Notes: a model not told the origin generated them from the sequence alone. DNA of 64,000 bases from Neovahlkampfia damariscottae (GCA_016618085.1 JABLTG010000036.1:62001-126000); one strand, 5' to 3'. Positions 21,349 through 32,357 are shown, numbered from the stretch's first letter. Numbers and translations: made by a program.

Positions 21349-22542
21349 TTAAAAGACATATGCAATGACTGAGAATAAAACTCCTAATAATGTTAAAGTC
21401 ATTTTAGCTGAAGAACTAATATAAAATTCATCAACTCCAAAAGACGATTCAAATTCAACTCTATAAGGTTCTTTTCCTTGAAATGCGAATGAAACTACAA
21501 CACGTGTCACATTATAAGCAGGATCTACAGCAATTCCAAGGCCAGCTGTATTTACGACATCTTTTCTAACTATACCACGAAAGAGAAGAGGTGTTCCTTG
21601 AATATCATAAGCTCTAATCAAATTACGAACTGAAAAAAAACCACCTTGAGCATTTTCAGTTGATTTTGGTTCTTTCATAGAATAAGATGTTTGATTTTCA
21701 TTGCTGTAATTTGGGTAATCCATAAATTTTGTTTCATCAATACTATCACCTGTATTTTTTGCATCCGAGACATTTCCATATGAAACGATAAAGTATTCAA
21801 AAGCCATTCCAGTTGATGTTCCTACATCTGTAATTTGATCAATTGCTGAAGTTATTCTAACATTTTGTGGAGCTAATCTTTCAGGCCTAATTCCATGCAT
21901 TGTAGCATTTAAATCTTTGGCAACTTCTCTTGCAGTAACTTCAAAAATGTTTGAAACACTTGCAACTTTAAATTCTTTTAATAATTTTACACCTATATTA
22001 TGAACATAATCACCTGAACCTAAATCTTGAGATTCTTTTGTAAATTGTTCCCATGAAGTTGCCAATGAAGAATCATTCAAGTTTGCATTTTTAACAATTA
22101 TATCTGTGTCATCGTATTCATTTGGATTTCCACCTGCCACGTCTTGAAATAAAAGAAATCTACTTGTAAAAATTTGACCAAGATAAAGTTGAGTTTCTTC
22201 ATTTGGATCAACTGGTTCTGGATATGGATGTTTAACATATTTTATACCAATAGTTGGTAAATAAGTACTTTGTGAATATGGTATGGATGGTAAGTCAGTT
22301 CTTCCACCTGTTGTTAATAAATAATAAATTCTTCTGATTTTATATGATCTTTGAGGATTATTAATATCACCATATGAAAAAGGACAAATAGCTCTTGAAT
22401 CAGCAACTACTTGTTTTGCTACATTACTTGTAAAAAGTGAAATTCTTCTTTCACAATAATGTCTTGGGTTTAATTCAACATATTTTGGTATTTCTGAAAG
22501 TACAAGTACAATTTGAATTAAAAAAAGAAAAATAATTTTCAT
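21349..22542 (-). CDS. Putative GPI-anchored surface glycoprotein, family unknown
   Basis: 397 residues, intronless. ATG 22542 begins a clear signal peptide (MKIIFLFLIQIVLVLS). The frame stays open upstream but passes the CCAAT/ATTGG promoter element, so the later ATG is chosen. Several N-x-S/T sequons (NDSS, NATM, NQTS, NVSD, NVTR) and only two cysteines in the mature part (CERRI, CPFSY). The C-terminus (SSSAKMTLTLLGVLFSVIAYVF) is polar then hydrophobic and ends at the stop: the pattern of a GPI attachment signal. I do not recognise the family. It shares a 103-bp promoter with UTP11. Confidence 0.7.
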   Translation of the reverse strand: MKIIFLFLIQIVLVLSEIPKYVELNPRHYCERRISLFTSNVAKQVVADSRAICPFSYGDINNPQRSYKIRRIYYLLTTGGRTDLPSIPYSQSTYLPTIGIKYVKHPYPEPVDPNEETQLYLGQIFTSRFLLFQDVAGGNPNEYDDTDIIVKNANLNDSSLATSWEQFTKESQDLGSGDYVHNIGVKLLKEFKVASVSNIFEVTAREVAKDLNATMHGIRPERLAPQNVRITSAIDQITDVGTSTGMAFEYFIVSYGNVSDAKNTGDSIDETKFMDYPNYSNENQTSYSMKEPKSTENAQGGFFSVRNLIRAYDIQGTPLLFRGIVRKDVVNTAGLGIAVDPAYNVTRVVVSFAFQGKEPYRVEFESSFGVDEFYISSSAKMTLTLLGVLFSVIAYVF

Positions 22543-22645
22543 TGTTGAGTTTTTTTGACAGAGGTCAACGATGCTTTTTTTTATCCAATCAGTTGAATTC
22601 TTGAAATAACCAATCAATTCATTTGAACCTTGCAGTAATTCAAAC
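22543..22645. promoter_or_regulatory. Divergent promoter (GPI protein / UTP11)
   Basis: 103 bp holding two CCAATCA elements: TCCAATCAG at about 22584 and AACCAATC at 22608-22615, one for each direction. Confidence 0.55.
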
Positions 22646-23454
22646 ATGTCTTCATTCAAGAAAGTTATGCCACAAAAAGTTTATAAAGAAGTAAAAAAAA
22701 TAATTTAAATATTTATATCTTAAAAAAGAGGACCCAAATTAAAGGAAGAAAAAATTTAGGTCCTTTAGAAAAACATAAAGATTATCAAATTCGTTCAAGA
22801 AAAAAACATCAAAAAGATGCAAAAATCAAATTATTAAAAGAAAAAGTAATGAATAAAAATCCAGATGAATACTATGTTGAAATGAAAAATTCCAAAAAGA
22901 AAGAAGGAAAAGTGTTCATTGATAAAATTTCAAAAGATTCTTCAAAAATGGAAAAGAGATTATTAGAAACAACATCAAAAACTAATTTAAGTTTATTAAA
23001 TATGAAAAGACAAATTGAATTGAATAATATTGAAAAATTGAAAAATGAACTTCATTTTTTAGGTCAAGAAAAGAAATCAAATCATAAAATATTTGTAAAA
23101 AGTAAAAAGGAATTAAATGAATTTAATGCTGAAAAATATTTTGATACACATAGTTCATTGGGAAATTCAAATTTAAAATTGAAAACTAATGATTTATTTA
23201 ACATTGATTTAAAAGAAGAAATGAAGAGTGTTGATTCAGAAACATTAAAAAAATATAAAAAATTAGAAAAACATATCCAAAATGAAAAGATTTTATCTGA
23301 TGCTATTAATGATTTAGAATTGAATTCAAACTTAATTTTAAAAAAAAAAGAAATTCAAAAATTATATCAAAATAATGAAATTGAAAATCCAAATTTAAAT
23401 AAAAAATATAAAAATGTTGTCAGTGTTCAATTCAAAAACGAAAGAAAAAAATAA
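22646..23454 (+). CDS. UTP11: U3 snoRNP component Utp11
   Basis: 256 residues, two exons (intron 22691-22728). Start MSSFKKVMPQKVYKE; after the intron RTQIKGRKNLGPLEKHKDYQIRSRKKH, then KEKVMNKNPDEYYVEM, which are the diagnostic Utp11 segments (LGLLEKHKDY, NPDEFYF.M). The rest is Lys/Glu-rich helix. It belongs to the small-subunit processome, needed for early 18S pre-rRNA cleavage in the nucleolus. Together with the nucleolin-like and CCDC137 genes it is one of several ribosome-biogenesis genes here. Confidence 0.9.
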
Positions 23455-23524
23455 AAATTAAACCAATCATCTTTCTTTTATTTTTGACATTGACAAGTTC
23501 TTTTTTCACTCAAAGGAGTAAGAA

Positions 23525-24960
23525 ATGGAAATTGAATTTAGAAGACCTTCATTTGGTTCACCTCTCCCTTTTGATGAAGAAACTGAAGACAAACTGAAAG
23601 ACAATTCAGGTCAAATTATAAAACTAAACATAGGAGGAACTAAATTTGAAACAACAAAATCAACATTAATGTTTCAAAAGAAGTCATATTTTTATTGTTT
23701 ATTAAGCTCAGACAAATTCAAACCTGATAAAAATGGTGAATATTTCATTGATAGATCACCTGATTATTTTCCTGATATTTTATATTACCTAAGAACAGGT
23801 TTGATGAATTGGTCAAAATTTGAAGATGAATTTTCAAAAATTTGTTTTTTTATAGAATTAGATTTTTATCAAATTGAAATGTTAAATGAAGTTGATCAGA
23901 TTGAATATGATAAAATGAAAAAAATTAAAGTTATGAGTGAAAATATTGTTAGTTTACAAAATGAAAAAATACTTTATGAAAGACATCATCATTCAAAAGA
24001 AACAATTGATCAAGAAAATATTGTTGAATCTGAACAAGATGAAACTCCTACAGTTGAATTTCAAAATGTTCTTGAAAAAAGATTGTTTGAAAACCATAAA
24101 GGGAAATTTGAAAATTTAACTGAATTGAAGGATGGTAGATTAGCATTTAGTTCAGGTGACTATATCAAAATATTTAATATTTTTGGATACTATTCTGAAA
24201 TGTTATTGGTTTGTGAAGGAATTATTTGTTTCATCGAATGGAAAGATGGAATAATAGCATCAGGTCACTCAGATTATGCAATAAGGTAGTTTTAAATGTT
24301 CTTTAATCGTTTAATAGAATTTGGGATTCTGATGGTTACTATAGACAACGATTTAGTGGACATACAGGTTATATAAGATCTTTATTGAAATTAGATGACA
24401 AAAGAATTATATCAGGATCGGATGATGGTACTATTAGATTTTGGAATGAATCTGGTGAATGTACAAAATGTATAAAAGCGAATAATCCTATCAGATACTT
24501 GGGTTTATTTTCAGATGGAAATAGAATTGTTTCTTCTGACTCTCTTCAATGTCTTAAAATATGGGATCAAAAAGGAACTTGTAAAAAATCAGTTGACATT
24601 AATGGTTTATTATCTTTCATTATTTTATCCAATGATACCATTGCAGTAGGTGTAAATGATTCAACTATAAAGATTTTCGACGATGATGCAAATATTTTGA
24701 AAACATTTGGAAATCCAGAAGAAAACTACAGAGAAAATAAGGTAATTGAACTACCTGATGGTAGAATAGCATCTTGTTTATATTATTCTTATTTTAATCA
24801 TTTCTATTGTCTTCGAATTTGGCATAAAAATAGAAGTACTGAAGAAAAGAATATTCAAATTCATTCATATGTAAAATTAAAAAATGGTGGAATTGCTTTA
24901 GGTAGTCGATTCTTTTTATCGAGTAATAATTATAATAATAGTATTGAAATCAGAAAATAA
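23525..24960 (+). CDS. BTB/T1-domain protein with WD40-like repeats
   Basis: 467 residues; intron 24286-24317. AACCAATC at 23461-23468 lies upstream. Residues about 30-115 are a KCTD-type T1/BTB fold (IIKLNIGGTKFETTKSTLM ... YFIDRSPDYFPDILYYLRTG). From about 205 onward WD-like units recur (LKDGRLAFSSGDYIKIFN, GIIASGHSDYAIRIWDSDG, DKRIISGSDDGTIRFWN, DGNRIVSSDSLQCLKIWD). BTB-WD40 proteins usually serve as CUL3 substrate adaptors or KCTD-like scaffolds. Two cullins lie 20 kb away and an F-box-like gene converges on it with an 8-bp gap. Role in ubiquitylation is inference. Confidence 0.8.
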
Positions 24961-24968
24961 ATTTTAAT

Positions 24969-25706
24969 TCAAACTTCCAACAATGAATATGCAATTAAAT
25001 ACAAAAAACCATATAATTCTTCTTCACCCCAAACAAATCTATTTGCATCTATTACTTTATCATTAAATTCATTTAAGAGATGATCTATTTTGATTTCAAA
25101 ATCTATGGTTCCATTTTCATCATTTTCAAGATAAATCAAAATTTCATCATTGAATGCAGATAAACTGAAAACACATATTTTTGAAGAGTTTATATCAATG
25201 AAAGAAAATACCATTGGTACTGTATTTAATATAACATCACATGATGTGTGACACATTTTGAATGGTAATTCAATAAATCCCTTCTCAAATTTCAAGATTT
25301 GAAAACTTTTCATGATATGGTGAATTTCATCAAATGCTCCAGTTGAAAAATAAGGTATCTCTGGAACTAACTCAAATGATATAGTTAATTCATTTGACCA
25401 TGTGATTAATATATTCCAAGTGATCCAAAACTCTTCACGTTTTTGTTGAATATCTAACATTTTTTTTTGTTTTTCTAACATGATTTCTTGTTTATCAATA
25501 ATGAATTTTTGATTCTTGGGTGACAGTTTTTCGAAATTCTTTTGGAAATTGAAAAGAATAGCTTCTGGAGATTGCAAGAATGTTTTATGGAAAAGTGATG
25601 AAGTAGATTTGAATGAAATATAGTCATCTGGATCTAAGAATTCAATGATTATTCTTAATATTTCAGGTATAAATTCCAAGTTCTCTTTGTTTTCCTTTTG
25701 AACCAT
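24969..25706 (-). CDS. F-box-like protein of unknown function
   Basis: 245 residues, intronless. ATG 25706 is chosen because the upstream in-frame extension lacks an ATG and contains the GACCAATTAC element. Residues 15-55 (EFIPEILRIIIEFLDPDDYISF.STSSLFHKT) read as an F-box: IPxxILxxIxxFLdpxDyxxfkxtsxxf. The remainder has helices and beta strands with no motif I know. An SCF adaptor role is inferred from the F-box only. Ends 8 bp from the convergent BTB-WD40 stop. Confidence 0.55.
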   Translation of the reverse strand: MVQKENKENLEFIPEILRIIIEFLDPDDYISFKSTSSLFHKTFLQSPEAILFNFQKNFEKLSPKNQKFIIDKQEIMLEKQKKMLDIQQKREEFWITWNILITWSNELTISFELVPEIPYFSTGAFDEIHHIMKSFQILKFEKGFIELPFKMCHTSCDVILNTVPMVFSFIDINSSKICVFSLSAFNDEILIYLENDENGTIDFEIKIDHLLNEFNDKVIDANRFVWGEEELYGFLYLIAYSLLEV

Positions 25707-25751
25707 GATCTTTGATTTGTAATTGGTCAATTTTTTTGATCATTATTTATA

Positions 25752-26798
25752 TCATTTTTTATTATTTTGAAATGGATTAATAAGGAACTTTGATAGTTCA
25801 AATGCCGAAATAAATGCCCCTTCAACTCTAGATCCAGAACAATAATCACCACAAATTCCAAGTTTCTTTACATCATCAAATAAGTATCCATCATTTATCG
25901 ATTTTGGAACTGCAGCATATTTCCATGAATAAGTTTGTTTAAATACTGTTTCAAAAACAATATTTTCATCATAAATCTTTAAAATTCGAATAAATTCATT
26001 ATACAAGTCATCAAGAGTATTTGTTGATTTGAAATTCTTTGTTGAATGAACTGTCCAATTTTCAACATCTGATTGACGACCAGGTTTACTACTTTCATTT
26101 GAAATCCATGATACAACTTCAGAATCATTGATGAAACAAGATTGTAATTTAATATTTAATGACGTTTTGAATGACACCATCAAACATTCACAAGAAGAAA
26201 ATTCAACATTTGAGAGTTTTTCTTCAAATTTTTGATAGCAATCTATTGATAATTGTTTAATAATTTCAGGTGCAAGTCCAGCAAGAATTAAAAAATCAAA
26301 ATTCTCTTTCATTGGTTCAATATCATTTGAGTATACTTTCCATTTATCATTGTGAAATTGGATTTTTTTAATTTCTCTTTTTATAATAGTTGCATTATTT
26401 AAATTACTTTCTATTTGATTTATGATCGAAATTTGACTTGGAACACCAACAAATCTTTGAATACTTTCTTCTTTTTTTAAAAATTGTTTTTCTTTTTCAA
26501 AAGAAAAGTTATTTGATTTCCATTCTTTTATGATACCCTTTTCATTAAATTCTTTCAAATAATTTGAAAAATTTTTATTTCTGACAGTAAAGTATTGAGC
26601 ACCAACATCAAAAGAAGAATTTTCATTTGACATTGAGGAAATTCTGCCTCCAATATTTTCCTTTTCAAATATTGTTACAATAAAACCTGATTTTGATAAA
26701 AAATGAGCAGAAATAAGACCAGAAAGTCCACCTAAGTGAAATAAAAAATTTAAAGTAGTGAATTTCTTACCTCCTATAATTCCTACAGTTTTCTTCAT
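25752..26798 (-). CDS. FAD-dependent amine oxidase-like oxidoreductase (renalase / COG3380 type)
   Basis: 335 residues after removing intron 26732-26770 (39 nt). This intron is a multiple of three without stops, so the unspliced frame also stays open; splicing restores the dinucleotide-binding motif VGIIGGGLSGLISA. Then FEKENIGGRISS (second FAD contact), DVGAQYFTVR, QRFVGVPSQISI, SWKYAAVPKS and the C-terminal FAD segment LGICGDYCSGSRVEGAFISA. The order fits the renalase/predicted NAD(FAD)-dependent oxidoreductase group of bacteria, plants and protists. Substrate unknown; renalase itself oxidises dihydro-NAD(P) isomers. Confidence 0.8.
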   Translation of the reverse strand: MKKTVGIIGGKKFTTLNFLFHLGGLSGLISAHFLSKSGFIVTIFEKENIGGRISSMSNENSSFDVGAQYFTVRNKNFSNYLKEFNEKGIIKEWKSNNFSFEKEKQFLKKEESIQRFVGVPSQISIINQIESNLNNATIIKREIKKIQFHNDKWKVYSNDIEPMKENFDFLILAGLAPEIIKQLSIDCYQKFEEKLSNVEFSSCECLMVSFKTSLNIKLQSCFINDSEVVSWISNESSKPGRQSDVENWTVHSTKNFKSTNTLDDLYNEFIRILKIYDENIVFETVFKQTYSWKYAAVPKSINDGYLFDDVKKLGICGDYCSGSRVEGAFISAFELSKFLINPFQNNKK

Positions 26799-26874
26799 TT
26801 TTTTTTCAATTTGAACAACTCTATAACAAATCTATTATTGACGAACAGAAAAGTCGGTTGATCAATTTGATTGG
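26799..26874. promoter_or_regulatory. 76-bp divergent promoter (renalase-like / PP2C)
   Basis: The TTGATTGGATG string at about 26867 overlaps the PP2C start codon; read on the other strand it is CCAATCAA, 70 bp from the oxidoreductase start. Confidence 0.45.
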
Positions 26875-27833
26875 ATGAATAATTTAACAGAAGTGGAAGA
26901 GATAAAAGAACAGGAGATAAAACCATTGAAATATTCATCTGTAAAACAGTTTGGTGAATTCTCAGAACAAAATAGAAGACACAGAAGAAAAATGGAGGTA
27001 AAAAAAAAATAACTAAAAATCTTGTTGAAGGATTCTTCTATCATGATTGATCAATTTCGAGGAAACAATGAAGAAGGATTTTTTGGTATATACGATGGAC
27101 ATGGAGGTCCTATGGCCTCACAGTATGCCAGTGAAGTCTTACATAAAGTAAAACAGACCAAACAGACTAACAACAACTCTTAAGCATTTTGAAGATGCAT
27201 TAAATAAAGAAAAAACGGTTAAAGATGCATTTATATACGCATATAAAGTTACAGATAATGAATTGAAACAAAAAGGTGCTGATTCAGTCGGAACAACTTG
27301 TGTCAATGCTTTTGTAACTAAAATAGATAAAGAAAGAAAATTATATGTGGCAAATGCCGGTGATTCAAGGGCAGTTTTATATCATGAATCAAGATCATTT
27401 AGATTATCCCAAGACCATAAACCATCTTTAAAATCTGAAGTTGATAGAATTATTGAAGCAGATGGTTTATTGATTCAAGGGAGAGTTAATGGTATTATAT
27501 CATTGACTAGATCATTAGGTGATCATAATATGAAAGATTGGATTATTAATGATCCTTATTATTCAGAAATGACAATAACTCCAAAAGATAAATTTCTAAT
27601 TCTTGCTTGTGATGGAGTTTGTCTAATTTTAGGTATATTAATTTTTTTATTAGATTTGGGATGTTTTAACTGATCAAGTATAGATTTATTATTTTTCACA
27701 TTTTATTTCTTAGGAAGCAGTCACTTTGATAAAAGAAGAAATTGATTCAAAAAAAGCAGCTGAAAAAATTGTAAAGGAAGCATTGAAGAAATTTTCAAAA
27801 GATAATTTATCTTGTATTGTAATATTTTTATAA
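26875..27833 (+). CDS. PP2C-type Ser/Thr phosphatase
   Basis: 271 residues from five exons (introns 26998-27030, 27148-27184, 27617-27653, 27678-27713). Exon 4 is only 24 nt (IWDVLTDQ). Family motifs appear in order: RRKMED, FFGIYDGHGG (metal Asp), GTTCVNAF, LYVANAGDSRAVL, LSQDHKP, LTRSLGDH, LACDGIWDVLTDQ, and a C-terminal DNLSCIVIFL. All metal-binding Asp residues look present. Mg/Mn-dependent cytosolic phosphatase, compact in size. The third intron starts GTTTGT, a weak 5' site, and is supported by restoration of the GIWD motif. Confidence 0.9.
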
Positions 27834-27906
27834 AAAACATTTTTTTCTTCTTTATTTCAAAATGTTGTGATTGGTTAAATCAAACCACCGAAAAAAGTAA
27901 ATTTAC

Positions 27907-28626
27907 ATGTTTGACAAACTTTATGATTTGAGTTATAAAAAACTACGTTCATATTTTCCTACTTTTCAAAATGAAGATTCATCAGAAGAAAAAAAGAAAA
28001 TTGTGAAAATTGAAAGTGAAAAAAAGACGACAAATTTTTCTGATTACTTTAAATGGAAAAATGATGAAAATGAAAAAAAACATGATTTAAAAATTGGTGA
28101 TCATATCTTTGTATGGAGATATTTTTTATATAATCATCATGGAATTTACATTGGAAATGATGAAATCATTCATTTCTCAGGGGAACCATTCAAATTTCAA
28201 GAATCAACTTATATACCAAAGATTACTGGATTTGTTGAAAAAACAAACTTACAAAAGTTTTTAAAGGGTGGAAATATTTCTATTCAACAATATGGTGATA
28301 AAATTGGAATGATAGGAATTTATTCATCTGAACCAGAAGTGGTTTTAAAACGAGCAAATATTTTATTAAAAAATTCAAAGTTGATTGATTATAATCTATT
28401 TTTTAATAATTGTGAGCATTTAGCAATGTATAAAATTCAATTAAATTTTGTTTAATTTTTGTCTAGTTGGTGTAAAACAGGATATAAATTTTCAGTTCAA
28501 ATCAATAAATTGAAATATGCAGAGATTTATTCAAAGAAGTTTAAAATATTAGAACCTTCAGATACACTGGATCCATCAGATTTCATCATAAAAAAACCAT
28601 CAAATTTATCAAAATCTACTGAATAA
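27907..28626 (+). CDS. LRAT-like (NlpC/P60 fold) acyltransferase/hydrolase domain protein
   Basis: 226 residues; intron 28428-28466. GATTGGTT at 27869-27876 lies upstream. Residues about 60-190 form an LRAT domain: GDHIFVWRYFLYNHHGIYIGN (catalytic His region), EIIHFSG, and FNNCEHLAIWCKTGYKFSVQ with the nucleophile in NCEHxx. Human LRAT/HRASLS enzymes have the same NCEHF and act as thiol acyltransferases or phospholipases on membranes; plant and protist homologues are uncharacterised. No membrane segment is visible, though the polar N-terminus contains an amphipathic stretch. Confidence 0.8.
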
Positions 28627-28667
28627 AAAAAAAATAAACTAAATTTTGAAAAATCAAAAATTTTTAT

Positions 28668-29622
28668 TTAAAAAGTAAAGTAATTTTCTCTTTTGAAATC
28701 AAATTTAGATTTTAATATTTTAGTCATTGCATCAATCATTGGTCCTGGACCGCACATTAATACAGTTGAATCAGTAGATGGTTTTGTTGGACAATATTTT
28801 TCAATAATTTCAGGTGAAATAAAACCTACACCTTGACTCCAATCTTTTGAAATTGGATTATTTAAAACATGATAAACTTCAAAATTTTCATATTTGTTTG
28901 CATATTCTTCAATTTTTTCTCTTAAGATAATATCGTTTTCTGTTAAATTTCCATAAACTAAACTGACTTTTGTGTTGTCATCTTTTTCTTCCTCAAAAAT
29001 ATGATGAATAATCTTTAGAAAAAGTTAAACCTTTTTTTTTAACTTACTTGAAGCATAGGTGTAATTCCAGTACCACCTGCTAACATACCAATATGTTTAA
29101 ATTTATTTTTTTCATATTGAAATCTACCACTTGGTCCTATGACATCAATAGAATCACCAATTTTAAGACTATCAACATGTTGACTCATTTTTCCTTTTGG
29201 ATAAACTTTGATGACTAACTCAAAAAATCCAAGATCTGAATTACTTGAAGTTGGTGTATAACTACGAAGAACCTCTTCACCATCAACAATACATCTAAAA
29301 AATTGTTAAATTCTTTTTTTTTTTTTCACTTTAATTTGATGTGTTGGCCAACTGGTAAACCTAATGATTTGTTATTTGGAATTTCAAAACGATAACGAAC
29401 AACTGGAAGGACACCTTCTCCTGAAGTTAAAGTTTCTTTTGATTTTAAAACAAATTTTCTGTGTTCTTTTGGATGAAGTACAGTTGTATCTTTTTCATTT
29501 TTTTCTTCTTTTTTTGTTGTTGAAGATCCTGAGAAGAATTTTGTTGTGATGTATGCAACAACTAAACCTAAACCAACTGTAACTGCTTTATTTTCTGAAA
29601 TAAATTTTAAAATTTGGTCCAT
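28668..29622 (-). CDS. CYB5R: NADH-cytochrome b5 reductase
   Basis: 294 residues, three exons (introns 29295-29329, which begins GTGAAA, and 29013-29047). An N-terminal membrane anchor (about 14-30, [16 protein letters not shown]) precedes the FAD domain with LPVGQHIK and RSYTPTSS (flavin binding), then the NADH domain with [10 protein letters not shown] and LMCGPGPMI. Complete and of normal length. Transfers electrons from NADH to cytochrome b5 at ER or outer mitochondrial membrane for fatty acid desaturation and sterol synthesis. GATTGGAC lies about 40 bp upstream of the ATG. Confidence 0.93.
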
Positions 29623-29713
29623 CCTTCCACGTCAAGTACTTCGAAAATGTCCAATCAAAATTCTTCTATTTTTGACAAAAAATTTATTATTCCGAAATTG
29701 GGTAAATTCCATG

Positions 29714-31713
29714 TTATATTGTAGATAAGTTCAATTCCATCAATTGTTCTTTACTCACTTCACTTGGACTGTTTGTCATCAATTCATTTCCAGTGGATGT
29801 TCTAAAATTAAAATCACACATAAAAATCTTACTTTGGGAATGCAATTACATCTCTAATTGAATTTGAGTTACATTTAATAGCAATTAAACGATCTAACCC
29901 CAAAGCAACTCCACCTATCAAAATCAATTAAATTCAAATCTAAGTTACCATGAGGTGGGGCACCTAATTTTAATGCTTCCAATAAATGTGTGAAATATTC
30001 TCTCTTTTGTTTCAGAATATCAACCAAAATATGTTCTTGTAATTTTGCATCATGAATTCTCAACGAACCACCACCAATTTCTACACCATTCAACACAATA
30101 TCATAATTTAGACCTTTTAAAGTGAATACATCATCATTTTCCATTTTATTTGCAGGTGATGTGAATGGATGATGAACACTTTGAATTTTATTGTCTTCTT
30201 CATTTCTATTGGAAATTAAAACGAAAGTAACTTGATTCTTACAATTCGAATAATGGAAAATCTATCACCCATAAAAATTTGAATTCTTCTTCTTGATTTC
30301 TTTCAAATATATCTAATCTTATTTGTCCAAGTAATTTCAATATTTTCATTTTATCTTTTCCAGTTATCAAAATTATATTTTCATTTTCTTTTATTTCTAT
30401 AACAAATATTAGAAATAAAAATGAATCAGTACCCAATTTATTGATAATATTTTCATTCAAATCTTTATATTTAACCAATTTTAAATCATTTTTATATTTC
30501 TTAATTTTTGGAATTAATGTTAAATCCATAGTGAATCCAAATGTGAATTCATCCTTTTCAAATGGAAATTCAAATTCATTAAAGTTCAAAATCTTCTTTT
30601 TTATTCTCTAAATATATTAATTAAATCAGTATATAGTACTAAATCTGGTTTATCAATTCCATAATTTGACATTGCTTCATCATAGGTCAAAATTGGAAAT
30701 TTTAAATTTTCATTTTCAAAGATTATTTTTATCAAATTTTCAATTAATTTCATTACATCTTCTCTTTGAATGAATGACATTTCAATATCTAATTGAGTAA
30801 ATTCAGGTTGACGATCTGATCTTCCACTTTCATCTCTATAACATCTGGCAATTTGAAAATACTTATCAATGCCTCCAACCATTAATAATTGTTTAAATTG
30901 TTGTGGTGATTGAACAAGTGAATAAAATTTATGTTTTTGTCTTGTTGGTACTAAAAATTCTCTTGATCCTTCTGGTGTTGATTTGAAAAGTGCTTTTGAA
31001 AAGTTAATAATTTGGAAGTTTACTTGGAGTTTCAATTTCTAAAAAATTTTTATCAAGAAAATAATTTCTTATTTTTTGAAGAGTTTTACTTCTTTCTTTC
31101 AAATTTTCTTGTAATTGTTCTCTTCTTAAGTCAATATAACGATATTTTAATCTTAATTCTTCTTCTGAATTTTTCAATTGAATTGGTAAATTTGAAGGTG
31201 TTTCATTCAATAAATTCAATTTTTCAACTATTAAAAATATTAAATAAATGGATTATATAATGAATACCAAAAATTTCTATGTTACCATTTTTCATTTTTA
31301 AATTTTTCATATTTTCAGGTCTTTCTTTGACAATTCCATCAATTTCAATCACACTCTCAACATTTAAGTTTTTGAAATTAAAATCTTTTGGGTTGTATTG
31401 GATTTGAATTTTTCCACTTTTTTGTTGTGTTAATTTTTCAAATTCTTACGAAATATCTCTTAAAACAATGAAATGAAAATCTTCATTTCTTTTTTGGAAT
31501 GGATTAGTTTATTTTTTTCATTTACATTTTTCTTATATTTTCAATCCAACCATATAATTTTACTGTTTCATTGATTTTGAATTCATTTCCACAAAAATTT
31601 CTTGTTGGTATTATTTTTTTTTTTGAATAAAAATCTAATTGTTTTTCGATCATTGAAGAATGTATAAGTTTTTTTAATGGATTATTCTTTGTTTTAAAAA
31701 ATTGTTTCATCAT
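29714..31713 (-). CDS. DARS2: Aspartyl-tRNA synthetase, bacterial/mitochondrial type
   Basis: 562 residues from ten exons, the most intron-rich gene here (introns 31489-31525, 31417-31449, 31228-31267, 30993-31023, 30608-30639, 30397-30432, 30206-30242, 29915-29948, 29802-29832). OB-fold anticodon domain ([12 protein letters not shown]), class II motif 1 region ([22 protein letters not shown]), motif 2 ([20 protein letters not shown]), a GAD insert, [10 protein letters not shown], the bacterial-type HHPFTSP and motif 3 [13 protein letters not shown], then [16 protein letters not shown]. The N-terminus ([19 protein letters not shown]) is basic and suits mitochondrial targeting. The 30397-30432 intron is 3n and stop-free, hence less certain; the 30608 end could also be 12 nt longer. 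Confidence 0.92.
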
Positions 31714-31842
31714 GTTTTGACGTGTTCAAAAATTTTTTTGAATTTGATGGCAAACCAATCAAAATGAAATTCATTAACAAAGATTAAAAGAATTCAACCT
31801 GAATAACGTTTGATATTTAAGAAGTATTTTATTTTGAATTTA

Positions 31843-32160
31843 TTAATCCAATGGATCTCTTTTATCAATAAGCAACGAATTTCTGGTTTCATCAAGTCTA
31901 CTCGCAGAGAATTTCCTAGATTAAAATAATTTGAGTAGAAAATGAAAATACTTTTCTGTTAGTATTTGTGAAGCAATGGAATATGATTTTTTAAATTTTA
32001 AAGCACAAGATTGAACACAATTAATATTCATGGATTTGAAACACACATCAAAACAATTTTCAGTCAATGAAAGCAAATATTCTTTGCTAAATTCATTTGA
32101 AGAAACTTTGAAAGCAATTTTTTGAATTTCTTCAGCTGATTTACCGTCTAATGAAGACAT
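31843..32160 (-). CDS. Small TIM chaperone (Tim8/9/10/13 family)
   Basis: 93 residues; intron 31916-31951. ATG 32160 follows GATTGGTTCG by about 30 bp; an upstream frame exists but has no supported ATG. A twin CX3C arrangement is clear: CFDVC and CVQSC, flanked by helices (LTENCFDVCFKS, INCVQSCALKFKKS). Small TIMs form hexamers in the mitochondrial intermembrane space and escort hydrophobic precursors; they are imported by Mia40. The spacing between the two CX3C motifs (7 residues) is shorter than usual (about 11-16). Which of the Tim8/9/10/13 types it is cannot be decided. Confidence 0.75.
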
Positions 32161-32270
32161 TGAAGTAAAAATAAACGAACCAATCACTGAGCTAGAAAGC
32201 AACAAAACAAAAAAACCTCAAAATCAATCTTCAGTAATCGAATTCACATTGTTTCTGTTATTGTCATCAA

Positions 32271-32355
32271 AGCAGTGTGGCCGAGCGGTCCAAGGCGTAC
32301 GACTTAAGATCGTTTCCACAGTATGTGGGCGCGGGTTCGAACCCCGTCGCTGCTA
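32271..32355 (+). tRNA. tRNA-Leu (anticodon UAA)
   Basis: Class II cloverleaf: acceptor AGCAGTG pairing with CGCTGCT (one G-U), D arm with GGCCGAGCGGTCCAAGG (A box), anticodon loop CTTAAGA, long variable arm CCACA-GTA-TGTGG, T arm GGGTTCGAACCCC (B box), discriminator A at 32355. No intron. CCA is not encoded. Confidence 0.95.
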
Positions 32356-32357
32356 TA

